Source of the DNA: Tricholoma matsutake
Lineage: Eukaryota; Basidiomycota; Agaricomycetes; Agaricales; Tricholomataceae
NCBI GenBank assembly: GCA_026075535.2
Contig: AP026548.1
Coordinates: 10,044,001 to 10,108,000 of the forward strand
Length of the DNA: 64,000 nucleotides
Direction: 5' to 3'
Made by a program: the position numbers and the translations under genes. The notes below the pieces were generated by a model that had not been told where the DNA came from, did no database searches, and worked only from the letters and a program-made list of their open reading frames with translations. Shown here piece after piece: positions 33,560 to 44,611 of this stretch. The first letter of the stretch is position 1; every line of letters begins with the position of its first letter.

Positions 33560-36170
33560 CGACACTCCTTTTTGCAGGAATCTGTACCCCAGATTAATGT
33601 TGACTGATATCACAAAGTTCTTGGACATTGAAGTAAGGTTGATGAAGGGGGTGAAGATGATGCATTCGAAAGTGAAGGCGACTACGGTGTGTTCTTTGAC
33701 CCTACTTTCAATTCACTTATGTTTATCATGCCTGTATAGAATTTGTTGTTGAGGATAACGAGGATAACAAGTCTCAGTGTGGTCTATATCATTGGGATGT
33801 CCTAGACAATTGGCAAGAGGACAGCAGTCCGGAATTCTTACAGGAAATTGCACTAGACATCCAATGTAGGCATCTTGCGGCTTCCGAAGTTGAGCAAATC
33901 TCTGCTCATGGTCTTGATGATAATTTGGCTAGTCGTCTCCCCATGGAGGAGGACGTGATATAGTGTGTTCCAGTAAAGGTAAAGGTGGTACTTTGCATCT
34001 TTGCTTGAGCTTACTGTTTCTTCAGGAGGGTTGCGAGTGGGACGATCCTTCAGAAATCACTTGTCCCAGGCTCCTCAAATGGCATCCTTTCAGTGTTTAC
34101 TCGGGATTCAATTCACTGCCACATTTACATCGAGGCTAGACTATTGTCTGATGTCAGCACCATTCTACGTGGGATCCCCAGGGTTGCTCATATGAGAGAC
34201 AGCTCATGTGTTATACATATTGTGGAGCTTGAGGATTGTGCACCCATTCTCAACATGTCGTCGAATGGAATACAACCTTTGATCACAGAATGGTCTTGGG
34301 TCCGTGGATGAAGCATATTTGATATGTAATGTCTTACTTGTTCCCCAAATCACTCTCACAAACAACAAGAAGCGCAAGCAGGATCCTCGCCCTCCGCAGG
34401 CACTTTTTGATCCACTAGCAATTCAGCAAACATTCAGTGCTTGCTCAGTGGAGAAACAAAATCAACTCCTTTTTTTCAAAAATCACTTTTATGCTGATGG
34501 CCTTTTGCATGCCAATATCCCTTTCACTCAACTGTCTAGCACAACTATCCTTGCCAGTTCACAGGAGCTGGACTTTTTTCATGGCAGTAGTCATTGGGCC
34601 AGAGTGAAGCCCTTCCCATGTCATTCTCGGGTGGGTGACAGGGTTCGCTGGTAGCTGGCACATTGCAGGGAATTTCAGGATTCATGGTGGAGGTGAAGGA
34701 TTTGACAGTCTGATTCACTCCCAATGAAGATCACAACGTCATTCATGAAGTTCAGCTTACTGATATTCGAAAGCAATTTGAGCCAGGTGATTTCATTGAA
34801 ATTATTGAGGGTCTTGATTGCAGAGTGCAAGGATTTGTTATCAATTCAGACAACATCAACGCATCCCTGCTAATATACAGTAGGACCATTTCAATTGTAC
34901 ACACAAGTAGGCACGATGTAAACCAGATAGAGCAGCAGGGTCATGAAGTGAGTATTCCAGGCTCTCTAGATCTTGGTGTATAAAAATTGGTTTGCTCACA
35001 ATTCACTGCCTGTAGATATTTGTGAGCATGGCTCATGTTGATTGAAAGGATCTACCAGAGACATTCTTTGATGCCTCAAAATCTTCCGCCCTGCAAATTC
35101 CAAATGCGGCAGAGATTAACATCGTTGACCCGAAAGGGCATAGGTCTCACCCTGGGAACACTCATGATCACCAAAGATTGGATAATGTACAAATCGCCAT
35201 GTGTACTGACAATCCTTATCGACACATGGAGGTTCAGATTCTCAAAGGCGGCAACCAGGGTAACTTGGGCTTTGTCAAGGGAAGCCATTTCTCTCCAAAT
35301 GGGGACACCGTCGTCGATGTTTTAATGAGCACATTGGCTATTAACACCCTAAACACCTATCCCATCCAGCAGCTGAGGGAAAGATTGTAAGTTTATTGAT
35401 CTCAACACCATGTTTCCAAACTCATGAAGCTAACTATTTAACAACGATAGCACTGGCTTGCCTTTGGAGAAGGCATGTTGCATTCCATTACGACATTTGT
35501 GACCCTCAACGAGCGCTGCCTCCCAGCCAAAACCATCGATGCCACCTCATCCTTGAACTGAAGCGCCCGAGTTCGTCACACCAGACCCCATGGTAAAAGT
35601 CGATAATGATAGGGCTAGTGTGATGGTTGTCGAGATGCATGACGCAACGTCTTCAGCAGCACCATCTGGTACGGTTTCCTGAGCATGTTTTTCAGCTTGT
35701 GATTGATCTTCGAAATCCAGGCAGTTGGCTTATTATTATAGAAAAAGCTGGATGTCCGAATCTGGGATACTATTGACCCCCCCTTCCACAAAGGTAGATA
35801 CGAAGGACACAGCAGATTCACAGTTCTCATGAAACAGCCTTCGGATGTTACAGCATCAAATATAGTGAAAATGGGATTCTCGGAGAATTGTCTCCTATTT
35901 CAGATCCGACATTTTGTGCCTGAAACAATGACCAAGCGGCCAGGTTTTGTTACTCACAAAGCTGCGATATTGATTACCTCTGCTTTCAACATGCATGTTG
36001 TTATCATTGGGCCAGATCTTGCAGGCGATACAAGCTGGATCGGGACACATGGTTATATTGTTCAATGCCCTTATGATCTGGAGCTTGACCAGGCTTGCAT
36101 GCAAGACCTTTGGAATCATGTTGCATATTTCCACAAAGATTCGCTGTGCTGATCCCATTCAGAGAATGGA
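33560..36170 (+). pseudogene. SPT5-like elongation-factor relative (NGN/KOW), degenerate
   Basis: Blocks in order resemble Spt5: acidic N-terminus (TKFLDIE, then FVVEDNEDN), an NGN-like region (CHIYIEARLLSDVSTILRGIP at about 34100-34180), a linker (KKRKQDPRPPQALFDPLA), KOW-like segments (RKQFEPGDFIEIIEGLDCRV at about 34770; MEVQILKGGNQGNLGFVKGS at about 35235) and a final block with IGPDLAGDTSWIG. Frames change repeatedly and stops intervene, so it is a pseudogene. Spt5 binds RNA polymerase II during elongation; the decay and the second fragment at 2.5 kb indicate a multicopy, repeat-associated relative rather than the essential host gene. Confidence 0.6.
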
Positions 36171-36437
36171 GTGCCCGTAAACTGACTGATCTCCCCCATT
36201 GTAATGCTTGTTTGCCATTTGTCGTTCTCAGCTCTCCTTGTCTTGGTTGTGTTAATGTTTCTTTTCACTTACATATATGTGGCGCTGTGGGCAACAGCAG
36301 AGTAAGGACAATGCATTGCAAGCAAGGAAGCTCAAGGTTGGGTGTCCAACACGAGCAACGAAACAATGGCTCGAAGGTATCCGAAGCTAGATCCAAGCGC
36401 AGTCGACGCCAATGATCACAGCCCTTAAACCAGGATT

Positions 36438-37256
36438 TCAAGATCTTGCACAGTGCCTCCAAATGCACTGCATCCCTGGCCATGGGTCTATTTTCTGTTG
36501 GTAGGATGCTATATCAGACAGACAGATCACATTTGTTGGAATATCGCACCCAAAGGCGAACCAGTTGACTGATTGCATTAGCATGCTCTGCATTGATTGT
36601 TTCCGGGATGGTACATTGAAGCACCTCAGCACCATCACCTGCCACTCATGTTCATCTTGGTTGGATGACAAGCCTGAGGCATGCGCATCCAGGGCCAGAA
36701 GCTCGAAGCGGAAATAAAGCTCAGTCAATTCCCATAGAGTTGTCTGGGCCTTGTCAACTGGCACTGTGGGACAATAATCAGATGGTGGAGGACAAAGCTC
36801 AATGTTAAGCTCATCTAAAGCATTTGCAAAGATGGCCTTGACTTGTTCATGTTGACAAACCAAATTTGGCTCATGGCTGTGTGCCAGAAGTCCATCAAGA
36901 AGAAAATCATGCCACTGTTGACCAGACAAGGGAGATGCTGAGCTTTCTGCCAAAAAAACTCATAAGATGCAAGCAGGTCAAAACACATTCCATGTGGCAA
37001 AGAATTTTGCACAGCGAACATCATTGGTGGAAGCAAAAATCGCTGCCTCAGGAAACAGATACCGGGTGTTATAAGATGCCGGAGGTTCATCCCGTTTAAC
37101 CGCCTTCAATGCATCGTGCCAGACCAGGATTGGGAGCGGCATGAGGGGGCTCTCGTACACATCAAACTTGTCACGGCCTGTTGGTGGATTTGAAGATTTC
37201 GGCTTGTTATCTGTTGTGGGAGAGTGAGAGGACGATAAGACAGAAAGTCTCGTCAC
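36438..37256 (-). pseudogene. Uncharacterised repeat-family protein, two TGA codons
   Basis: Reading leftward from 37256 the frame gives WHDALKAVKRDEPPASYNTR and YLFPEAAIFAS, then TGA (36980-36978) before PACIL, a second TGA, and SPLSGQQWHDFLLDGL, ALDELNIELCPPPSDY, LWELTELYFRFELLALDAHA. The frame is unchanged across both stops. I recall the wording from uncharacterised agaricomycete proteins but cannot give a function. There is no ATG at the start, so an upstream exon is probably missing. The 3' end dissolves near 36440. Confidence 0.5.
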
Positions 37257-37460
37257 TTATGAACAACTCCTTTTCTCTTGCCTCCATATGGGCCTTGTTG
37301 GTCTGCACAGATCTGTGCAGACTGGCACACCCTGTTGCACAGCTAAAATGGTTTATTGTATGGATTGCAAATCTGTGTGGAGTCCATGCGGATCCATGTG
37401 TGAGTCCATGTAATTCCATGTGGATCTGCGCGGAATATATGGGGGAGTGTAAAGACCTCA

Positions 37461-40400
37461 TTTGTGCCAAAGAAGTCAAAGGTATATCTATTATCTCCGA
37501 TGGAACAAGAAGAAGTGGATGCATTCCTGAAGGAGCAATTGCACAAAGGATACATATGACCTTTGAAATCGCTGCAGACGTCACCAATATTTTTTGTACC
37601 AAAGAAAGATCAGAGGAAGAGGATGTGTACAGATTATAGGTATTTGAATGAGTGGACAGTGAAGAATGCATACCCCCTGCCGTTGATCTCAGAAATAATT
37701 GACAAGGTGGGAAAAGCCAAGGTCTTTACAAAATTGGATTTACGATGGGGATACAATAATGTACAAATAAAGAAAGGAGATGAGTGGAAGGCTGCATTTG
37801 CCACACATTGAGGATCCTTTGAGCCCCTTATCATGTTTTTCGGGATGACTAATAGTCCCCTGACCTTCCAAAATATGATGAATGACATTTTCAAGGATGT
37901 AATAGACAAAGGCATGGTAATAATATTTATTGATGACATTCTGATATTCATGGAGGATGAAAAAAATCATGAGGTGATAGTGCAGGAGGTGCTATGGAGG
38001 TTAGTGGAGAATGATCTATTTTTGAAACTGGAGGAGTGTGTCTTTGGGGCAAGTGAGATCAAGTTCCTAGGATTATTGATCAGCCCTGATAGGATCAAAA
38101 TGGATCTGATCAAGGTACAGGCAATCACAGATTGGCCTGTGTCCACCCACATCAAAGAGGTTCAAGCTTTCTTGGGACTCCCAAACTACTATTGTCACTT
38201 TGTGCATAATTTTTCCAAAATTGCTGCACCCTTACATAGCCTTACACAAAAGGGAGTAGTGTGGAGGTGGGAGAGCAGCAGCAGACAGTGTTTGAGGAGT
38301 TGAAGAAGAAGTTTGTGGAGGGACCAATATTAGCCCCAGTAGTTTTCACATGCCCTTTACAAGTGGAATCAGATGCATCTGACTTTGCTACTGGAGCGGT
38401 ATTATCAATGCTGTGCGAAGATGACAAATGGCATCCTTGTGCATATTTGTCCCAAGGGTTGAATGATGTGGAGAGAAATTATGATGTGCATGACAAAGAG
38501 ATGTTGGGGATAATATGAGTGTTGGAGGCATGGAGGCATTATTTGGAGGGATGTACACATCAGATTGAGATCTGGACAGATCATCAAAATCTGCAATACT
38601 TCATGTCCACTAAAAAGCTTAATCGCTGGCAAGCATGTTGGGCATTATTCCTATCACGTTTCAATTTTCACTTGGTCCACAAAGTGGGAAGCTTAATAAG
38701 GAAAGCAGATGCATTATCCAGATGTATTGATCACAAAAGTGGGGTGGAGGAGGACAATAAGAATCTTACCTTACTCAAACCCGAATACTTTTGTATTTGC
38801 ACTATGCATTAAGGGCATCTATTAATAGATAGCTCGGAAATGGAAATGTTGTCTAAAATTAGACAATCTTCCAAAATGGATGATAAAGTAGTGGAAGCCG
38901 TGAAAGCTCTGAAGGGAGAAAAGAAAGGTAATATTAAAGGAGATGAATGGGCTGAGGACCAAGGGTTGGTGTTATTTTGAGGAAAGGTGTATGTACCAAA
39001 GGATCAGGATTTGCGAAGGGAGATTGTCTGGTTACATCATAATATGCCAACTGCTGGACACCCAGGAAGATGGAAGATGTTGGAATTAGTGATGAGAAAT
39101 TATTGGTGGCTTGGAATTTCGAAGTATGTGTTGGGGTACATGGATGGATGTGATATGTGCATGAGGGGGTAGAAATTTCCAGAGAAACCTGCAGGAAAAT
39201 TAATGCTGAACCCTATACCTAAAGCACCATGGCGAGATATATCTGTGGATTTTATTACTGGATTACCTGAGGCTCAAGGGTACGATGCAATATTCATAGT
39301 ATGTGACCGCTTCACAAAGGAGGTCCATATTATTCCTACTACTACAGAAACCTCATCATTGGGCTTGGCACGCCTTTATCTAAATCAGGTATGACGGTTA
39401 CATGGGTTACCCAGTACCATTATCTCCGATCACGGACCACAATTTGCTTCCACATTTATGTGACAACTGAACAACATATTGGGAATTCAAACTAAATTAT
39501 CTATGCCATATCACCCACAGACTGATGGGCAGACCGAGAGAATGAACCAGGAGTTGGAGCAGTACCTACATATGTTTGTTGACTACCGACAAACCGACTG
39601 GCCTGAATGGCTGGCAATTGCCAAATTTTCCCACAATAACAAATTCCATTTGGCTACTCATATGTCACCCTTTTTTGCGAATTATGGATATCATCCTTGC
39701 ATGGGAGTAGAGCCCAGAAGGGAAGTCAAAGCACAGCCGGTAGATGACTTTGTGTCTAAGATGCAAAAGGTACAAGAGGAAGTGGAGGCAGAATTGAAGA
39801 AAGCACATCATGACATGATGTGACATGCAGATCATACTCGAGTGCATGCTCCAGAGTACAAAGTTGGTGACTTGGTGTGGCTAAGTACCAAGGACCTGAA
39901 TATTCCATGACCTTTGAGGAACCTTATGACTCCGATCATTCAAGATTGATCCTGAGATTATTGTATCCCACCTATGCCCTTACTGCCCACCCACTATTCC
40001 TGGCCAACAAACTACTCTGCAACCTCCGATAATAGTAGAAGGTGCTCCAGAATATGTAGTTGAAGAAATTCTAGACTCATGTCTTCGACAGAACAAATTG
40101 GAGCTCTTAATAAAGTGGAAAAACTATACCGACGAAAATAATTCGTGCAAACCCAAAGAGAATTCTAAGCGAGTGTGTAATGTGATCACCCAATTCTTTA
40201 AACGTAATCCAAATGCTCTGCATCGCATTGTGAGAATGGTGTATGAGGGGATGAAATTCCGGCCTTACCAAAATTTCACAGAAGGGACAGACATAATATT
40301 TTCTCGCCTGGAAGTCAAGGCATAAAAGGGGGGTAATGTTAGGAAACCACCCCATTACCTAATAAAATTTCATTTTTATTTTATTATGTCGAATTACACT

Positions 40401-40736
40401 ACATGACGCCAAATGACGCTACACTTTGATAGCATGAGAATTTTATTTCACATGCATCAATATGTACGCCCATGTATGAGTGCATTGCTAACAACAATGT
40501 ACAGTATATGTAACATAGTATAACCCCTAAGTATACACCTAGGGGACCCTAGTTGTGTTCTCTTAGGTATTCCACCTACGTTTTTGGTGTGAAAGGCCTA
40601 TCTCAACAAACTCACCTATTAATAACCCCTTGCATCAAAACCATCAATTCCCCCATCACGAGCATGGATCCCGCCCCCTTCTTGTAGAGAGAACCCACAC
40701 GGTCTTAGCTAGCAGAGAGTGGGTGTCGCCCTAACA
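37461..40736 (+). mobile_element. Ty3 copy two, 5'-truncated, heavily decayed
   Basis: Begins inside pol at the equivalent of element-one base about 13365 and runs through RT, RNase H, integrase and chromodomain to its right LTR (40337-40736). Nonsense codons in frame: 37557, 37809, 38516, 38810 (TAA), 38978, 39170 (TAG), 39392, 39461, 39821 and 39908; all but two are TGA. A 1-bp deletion near 38262 shifts the frame, and about 90 bp are missing near 39925. It is more CpG-depleted than copy one. The LTR end abuts a KDZ transposase on the other strand. Confidence 0.92.
40337..40736 (+). repeat. Ty3 LTR (400 bp)
   Basis: Starts TGTTAGGAAACC and ends GTCGCCCTAACA; matches the right LTR of element one over its length, with the TATA motif shortened. 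Confidence 0.92.
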
Positions 40737-41895
40737 CATGCGGGGCACAACACCATGCATTCACCAGGCTTAGTTGCTGTAACACCATGGGGATTGTATC
40801 CTTGCATTGCCCTTTTCAACATCTTTATGTGTTGATATTCCCAAACAATAGTTGAGAAGGAAGGGTATCAACCCTAGAAAATGAATCTGGCACTTGAATT
40901 GACTGAAACACGAGGGAGCAGACTTATATACCTTATGAGGAGTCAACCCAGTATTGTCTGTCAACCATGCCAACATGTTGTAAAATTCAAATGGTGATGC
41001 CTTTGGTTCAAAATTGCACAATTGGAAGTGTTGAAAAGGTCGCCACAGTCTTTGGGCGATCAACAGAAGCTGGGAACCAGCCAAAATGTAGCAACTGGAT
41101 GAATTCTGGCTTCAATGTTTTGCAGTCACAGAAGTCGACCCCGACTTCATGAATGCCATTGATGTCAAGCACCACAAAGTCATCCCCTGCAACCCGTCCT
41201 TTGTTCCAACATGTCTTGCCAGTCTTGTGGCCAAGCTGGATTCAGAGGCCCAACTTCTTCAAACTGACCTTTTCAAAGTTGTGATGGCCAAGAACAGAAA
41301 CCCACCTCTACACAGTGAGGCAGGTTGCACCAGTGGAGAAATACAATGCACTCTTGGCATAGGAGTCCAGCACCCATACAGTTGACACAATGGTAGCTGG
41401 TGCCTTGAAGGTTCCCACAAAAAGAGCAGGCCATTGAGATATAATTGCCATGACATTTCCATTGCAACACCTCAGCAAGAAATGTATCGCACTTGGCAAG
41501 CCATCTTTTAATTGGATTGATCTAGAAGATGTGCATTCAAAACCAATGAGAGACAAGGAATTTATGGCACTCACATAACTTCTTGGGTGTTTGATGGTGA
41601 CAAAAGCTTCATTTAGTCACTCGAGGTAGGCAGGGTCTAGTTGCAGTGGAAAATGATCAGTTAAAAATGGAGAATCTCCAGATACAACATTTTCAACTGA
41701 AGTAAGAGTAGACTTGGGTTGCTCCAGACTCGGTGTGGTAACCTAGAGCATTTGAGTGGAAGATGAAAAGTTCCCATTGGCCAAAAGTTGGTAACTAGTG
41801 GATGGGACTGTGAGCATCACATCTGGGCCTCCATCGTCTGAAGTAATTCCGGTCATATGGGACTTATCAGAACAATTATGATGCCACATCATTGT
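40737..41895 (-). pseudogene. KDZ transposase N-terminal half (CxC2 domain), cut by Ty3 LTR
   Basis: Reading leftward: an N-terminal region with PAYLE (about 41620), a cysteine-rich CxC2-type zinc module (ACSFCGNLQGTSYHCVNC, LLCQEC at about 41470-41340), VVLDINGIHEVGVDFCDCKT, FGWFPASVDRPKTVATF, ASPFEFYNMLAWLTDNTG, then YQHIKMLKRAMQGYNPHG and MVLCPAC. The coding text ends within the CPAC motif exactly where the Ty3 LTR ends (40736/40737). Frames shift and stops interrupt it. KDZ transposases are large DNA-transposon enzymes of basidiomycetes; the catalytic core is missing here. Confidence 0.7.
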
Positions 41896-44159
41896 GGGGC
41901 GAGGTAGAGGAAGTGGTGAATGTGGGGACTCAGCAAACAGTACTAGGCCAAGGAATACATGTTACTGTCAATCAAAAAAAAATTTGAGAGTAGTTCAAGA
42001 CAGAAACTGATGCCTGGAATCTCATTTACATCCTTTCACTGTTCCTGGTGGGTGAAGCACGCACCTTGCCCTGACCACTGGAATCTTGCTTCCACATAAT
42101 CCTCTCAGTCCCCAGCCACATAATTAGTTAACTGATCTCTCACCGTTGCCGACTGGAACGTGATTGTTGGCTCTGCAGTCTTGGCATTTTCAATGGCTTC
42201 CAGGGCTTCCAAAGCATGAACAGTGTTGAAGGCCAATGGGACCAAGATAAGGGATAATTGTTGAGCAACAGATTCAACTTGAAGATTGTAGCTGTCTCAT
42301 CATTCCCATGGTCACCACAAAGCAAATGAACACTTCACCTCCTACACTCTACAAAGATCTTGCAATGCATGCGAAGTGCCTCACTCAGGACATTGCTAGC
42401 AATGTTGATCACTTCACCTCCCAACTACTGACAGGTGTTCTGTCGCCATTGAAGGCAAAGACTTAGCAATAAAGGAGGCATCTAGGTCATTGTTGCAATT
42501 GCTGGGCTTTAGTCTTGTGGAGGGAAAGCCATGCGTGTTTGTGTTTCTTTGCCTTCTTCATTCGTTGTCTCTATCTCCATCTGTTCTCTCTCTTCCATGC
42601 CTTGAGCCATGCAGCTCACCCTTTACACAGTGGCCTAGCTTATGGACAAAATCTTGTATGTTCAGGGCACCTAAGCACAAGTTGGACGACAGACACCATG
42701 TGGCCATATACATATGCAACCCCATGCCCCCTCTCCTCATTGCAGTACCTGCCACTAACCATTGTTTACTATCCTTAGGTACCACTATTGCAATGTCAAC
42801 CAAGGGGGTGTCACATGGTCAAATTACCATATAGGGATGGTTTAGTCCAGCCCTCAAGCTGTTTTTAAAAAAAAATTAGGTAGCATAATTTTGTGCCAGA
42901 GGAACACTGACAATCTCACTAACACAGAGACACTAACAGGGCAGATACTGTACTATTCTAACCATATTTTGCACTGAATGAAGCTGGCCTTTGATGAATA
43001 AACATGAGCAAATATAATCTTGCAGTATCAGCTGCATTGCAGCTCATTTTATTGCTTCTACAATAACTTTCTGGCCTACTATTGGGTGAAGGTCTCATAG
43101 TTAAATGATCTCAGAAGATGATTATCAAGTAAGCATATTATTTAACTTGTTTTCTGGGGTATTTTACTGTGAAGAAGGAGAACAATGATAAATTTTAAGT
43201 CATATACTAGTACAAGCCAGAATCTTCTGGTGATCTACTTAAGTGTGTAGGATCATACTGTCATTTTTGTCACCAAAATTGAAGCTTGAAATGTGTTGTG
43301 GAAGGAGTTATAGCACCTGCACACCTGCCAGGCAGTTATGTCCTGATTTCTGACTTTCAAACCACACTTGGGTTTTATTCTTGGTGGAGAAATTGTTTAA
43401 ACATGGCATGTCAATATTACTTGCTATTCAAATGTAAATCTAAGCTAGTTTTCAACTTGCAATAGATGGATTTCAAGAAATAGTTCAGAATTATGCATGT
43501 GACACAACCAAGAGTAAATTATTATTATCATTTTGCAGACACAGGTCCTCTGAGATACTTTATCTACATCACCTTCACCCAAAACTAAGTGAGAAAATCA
43601 TTGTGAAAGCCGCTGCAACACAAATGATACCACAAGATGCAAAGAGTTTTTTTGTCAGTGAAGATTTGTAAGCTAAATTGCCTTATTAGGAAAATGGTTT
43701 CCATGGTTAGTTAGTTAGTTCCCCACTTCATGGCTTAAAAAAAAAAAAATTCAACCCGGTATCCTTAATTTTCTTTCTGACACCCCCTTGATGTCAACAC
43801 CTCTCCGGACCAGGCAAACAAAGATGGGCTCATGCCTCAAGTGGCTCTACAGTGTCTACACTAAGATCAGTTGAGGGCAAAGTATAAGCATGAGCTGAAC
43901 TGGTTGAGCAAGCAACATATCTGGTAAGTGCCATTGAACTTCACCCCCGCTGTTGCTAAATTGTACTGTTATTTTATCTTTTTCACCCATATTTTTCATC
44001 TCCGCCCCCGACATACTTTATCAACTGCTACCCTACTCGCCAATTGACATGACAATGTTATCGCCTCCTACAGCCTGCTCGTGCTGAGGCTTCTAACACG
44101 CAAGTCCCTATATCCCTGTCCTTCTCACTCTGGTGGTCAAGTGAAAAGGACACTGAGAT
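41896..44159. other. No supported gene
   Basis: Low-complexity AT-rich sequence with an 11-base A run at about 43738 and a GTTAGTTAGTTAGTT run at about 43708. Open frames at 42490-42834 do not resemble proteins. It may hold the 5' flank of the KDZ element, but no TIR is visible. Confidence 0.4.
44117..44153. repeat. Hairpin, related to 21608-21650
   Basis: TGTCCTTCTCACT pairs with AGTGAAAAGGACA around CTGGTGGTCA. Flanking words (TATCCC before, GGGGCCAC after) are also shared with the 21.6-kb hairpin. Confidence 0.5.
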
Positions 44160-44330
44160 AAGAAAAACTGGGGCCACTACCATGCCCGGGAAAATAGATG
44201 GATAGGCATCACAGAGTCAATCATCCAAGCCGTCGGCCATTGGTCTTCCAAAGCTTGGGAAATCTACATCCGGGAGAACCCTGCCATAAGGGTTGAACAG
44301 CAATTGGCCTCTCTCCAACTATGCAATTAG
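44160..44330 (+). pseudogene. Tyrosine-recombinase C-terminal remnant
   Basis: Frame from TGG 44199 reads ITESIIQAVGHWSSKAWEIY then IRENPAIRVEQQL to TAG 44328. The GHWSS...Y pattern is the C-terminal end of tyrosine recombinases (the Tyr of the active site), as in Crypton-type fungal elements. Nothing of the catalytic Arg-His part was found upstream. Confidence 0.45.
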
Positions 44331-44611
44331 CTACAATCATCAATGCTCCTCACCTCCCATCTTCTGAACACCTTCACCACCCCCACACACAACACAATCA
44401 GCATCCTGTAGCATGTCCGCTCCCCCGCCTATCTCATTTCGGGGTTCGTCTAGGCGGACCTCTGTTTTCCGCTACTACTCTGAGCAAGCAGCAGAGGCAT
44501 GACCTCACCCTCTTTAACACTGATGCATAACGACGTCGAATTGTCAAGAAAAGCTGACAGTTGGTGAGACTCTACAAATTTACTGCATGGAATTCGGCAA
44601 TAGGAACTAGC

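Noticed and set aside
37257..37460. Left LTR or target duplication for Ty3 copy two
   Set aside because: The element starts inside pol and the flank shows only unrelated GATCCATGTG-type short repeats, so there is no left LTR to define a duplication.
42490..42834. Plus-strand open frame after the KDZ fragment
   Set aside because: Low-complexity Leu/Ser/Cys-rich text overlapping an equally long frame in another register; no family signal.
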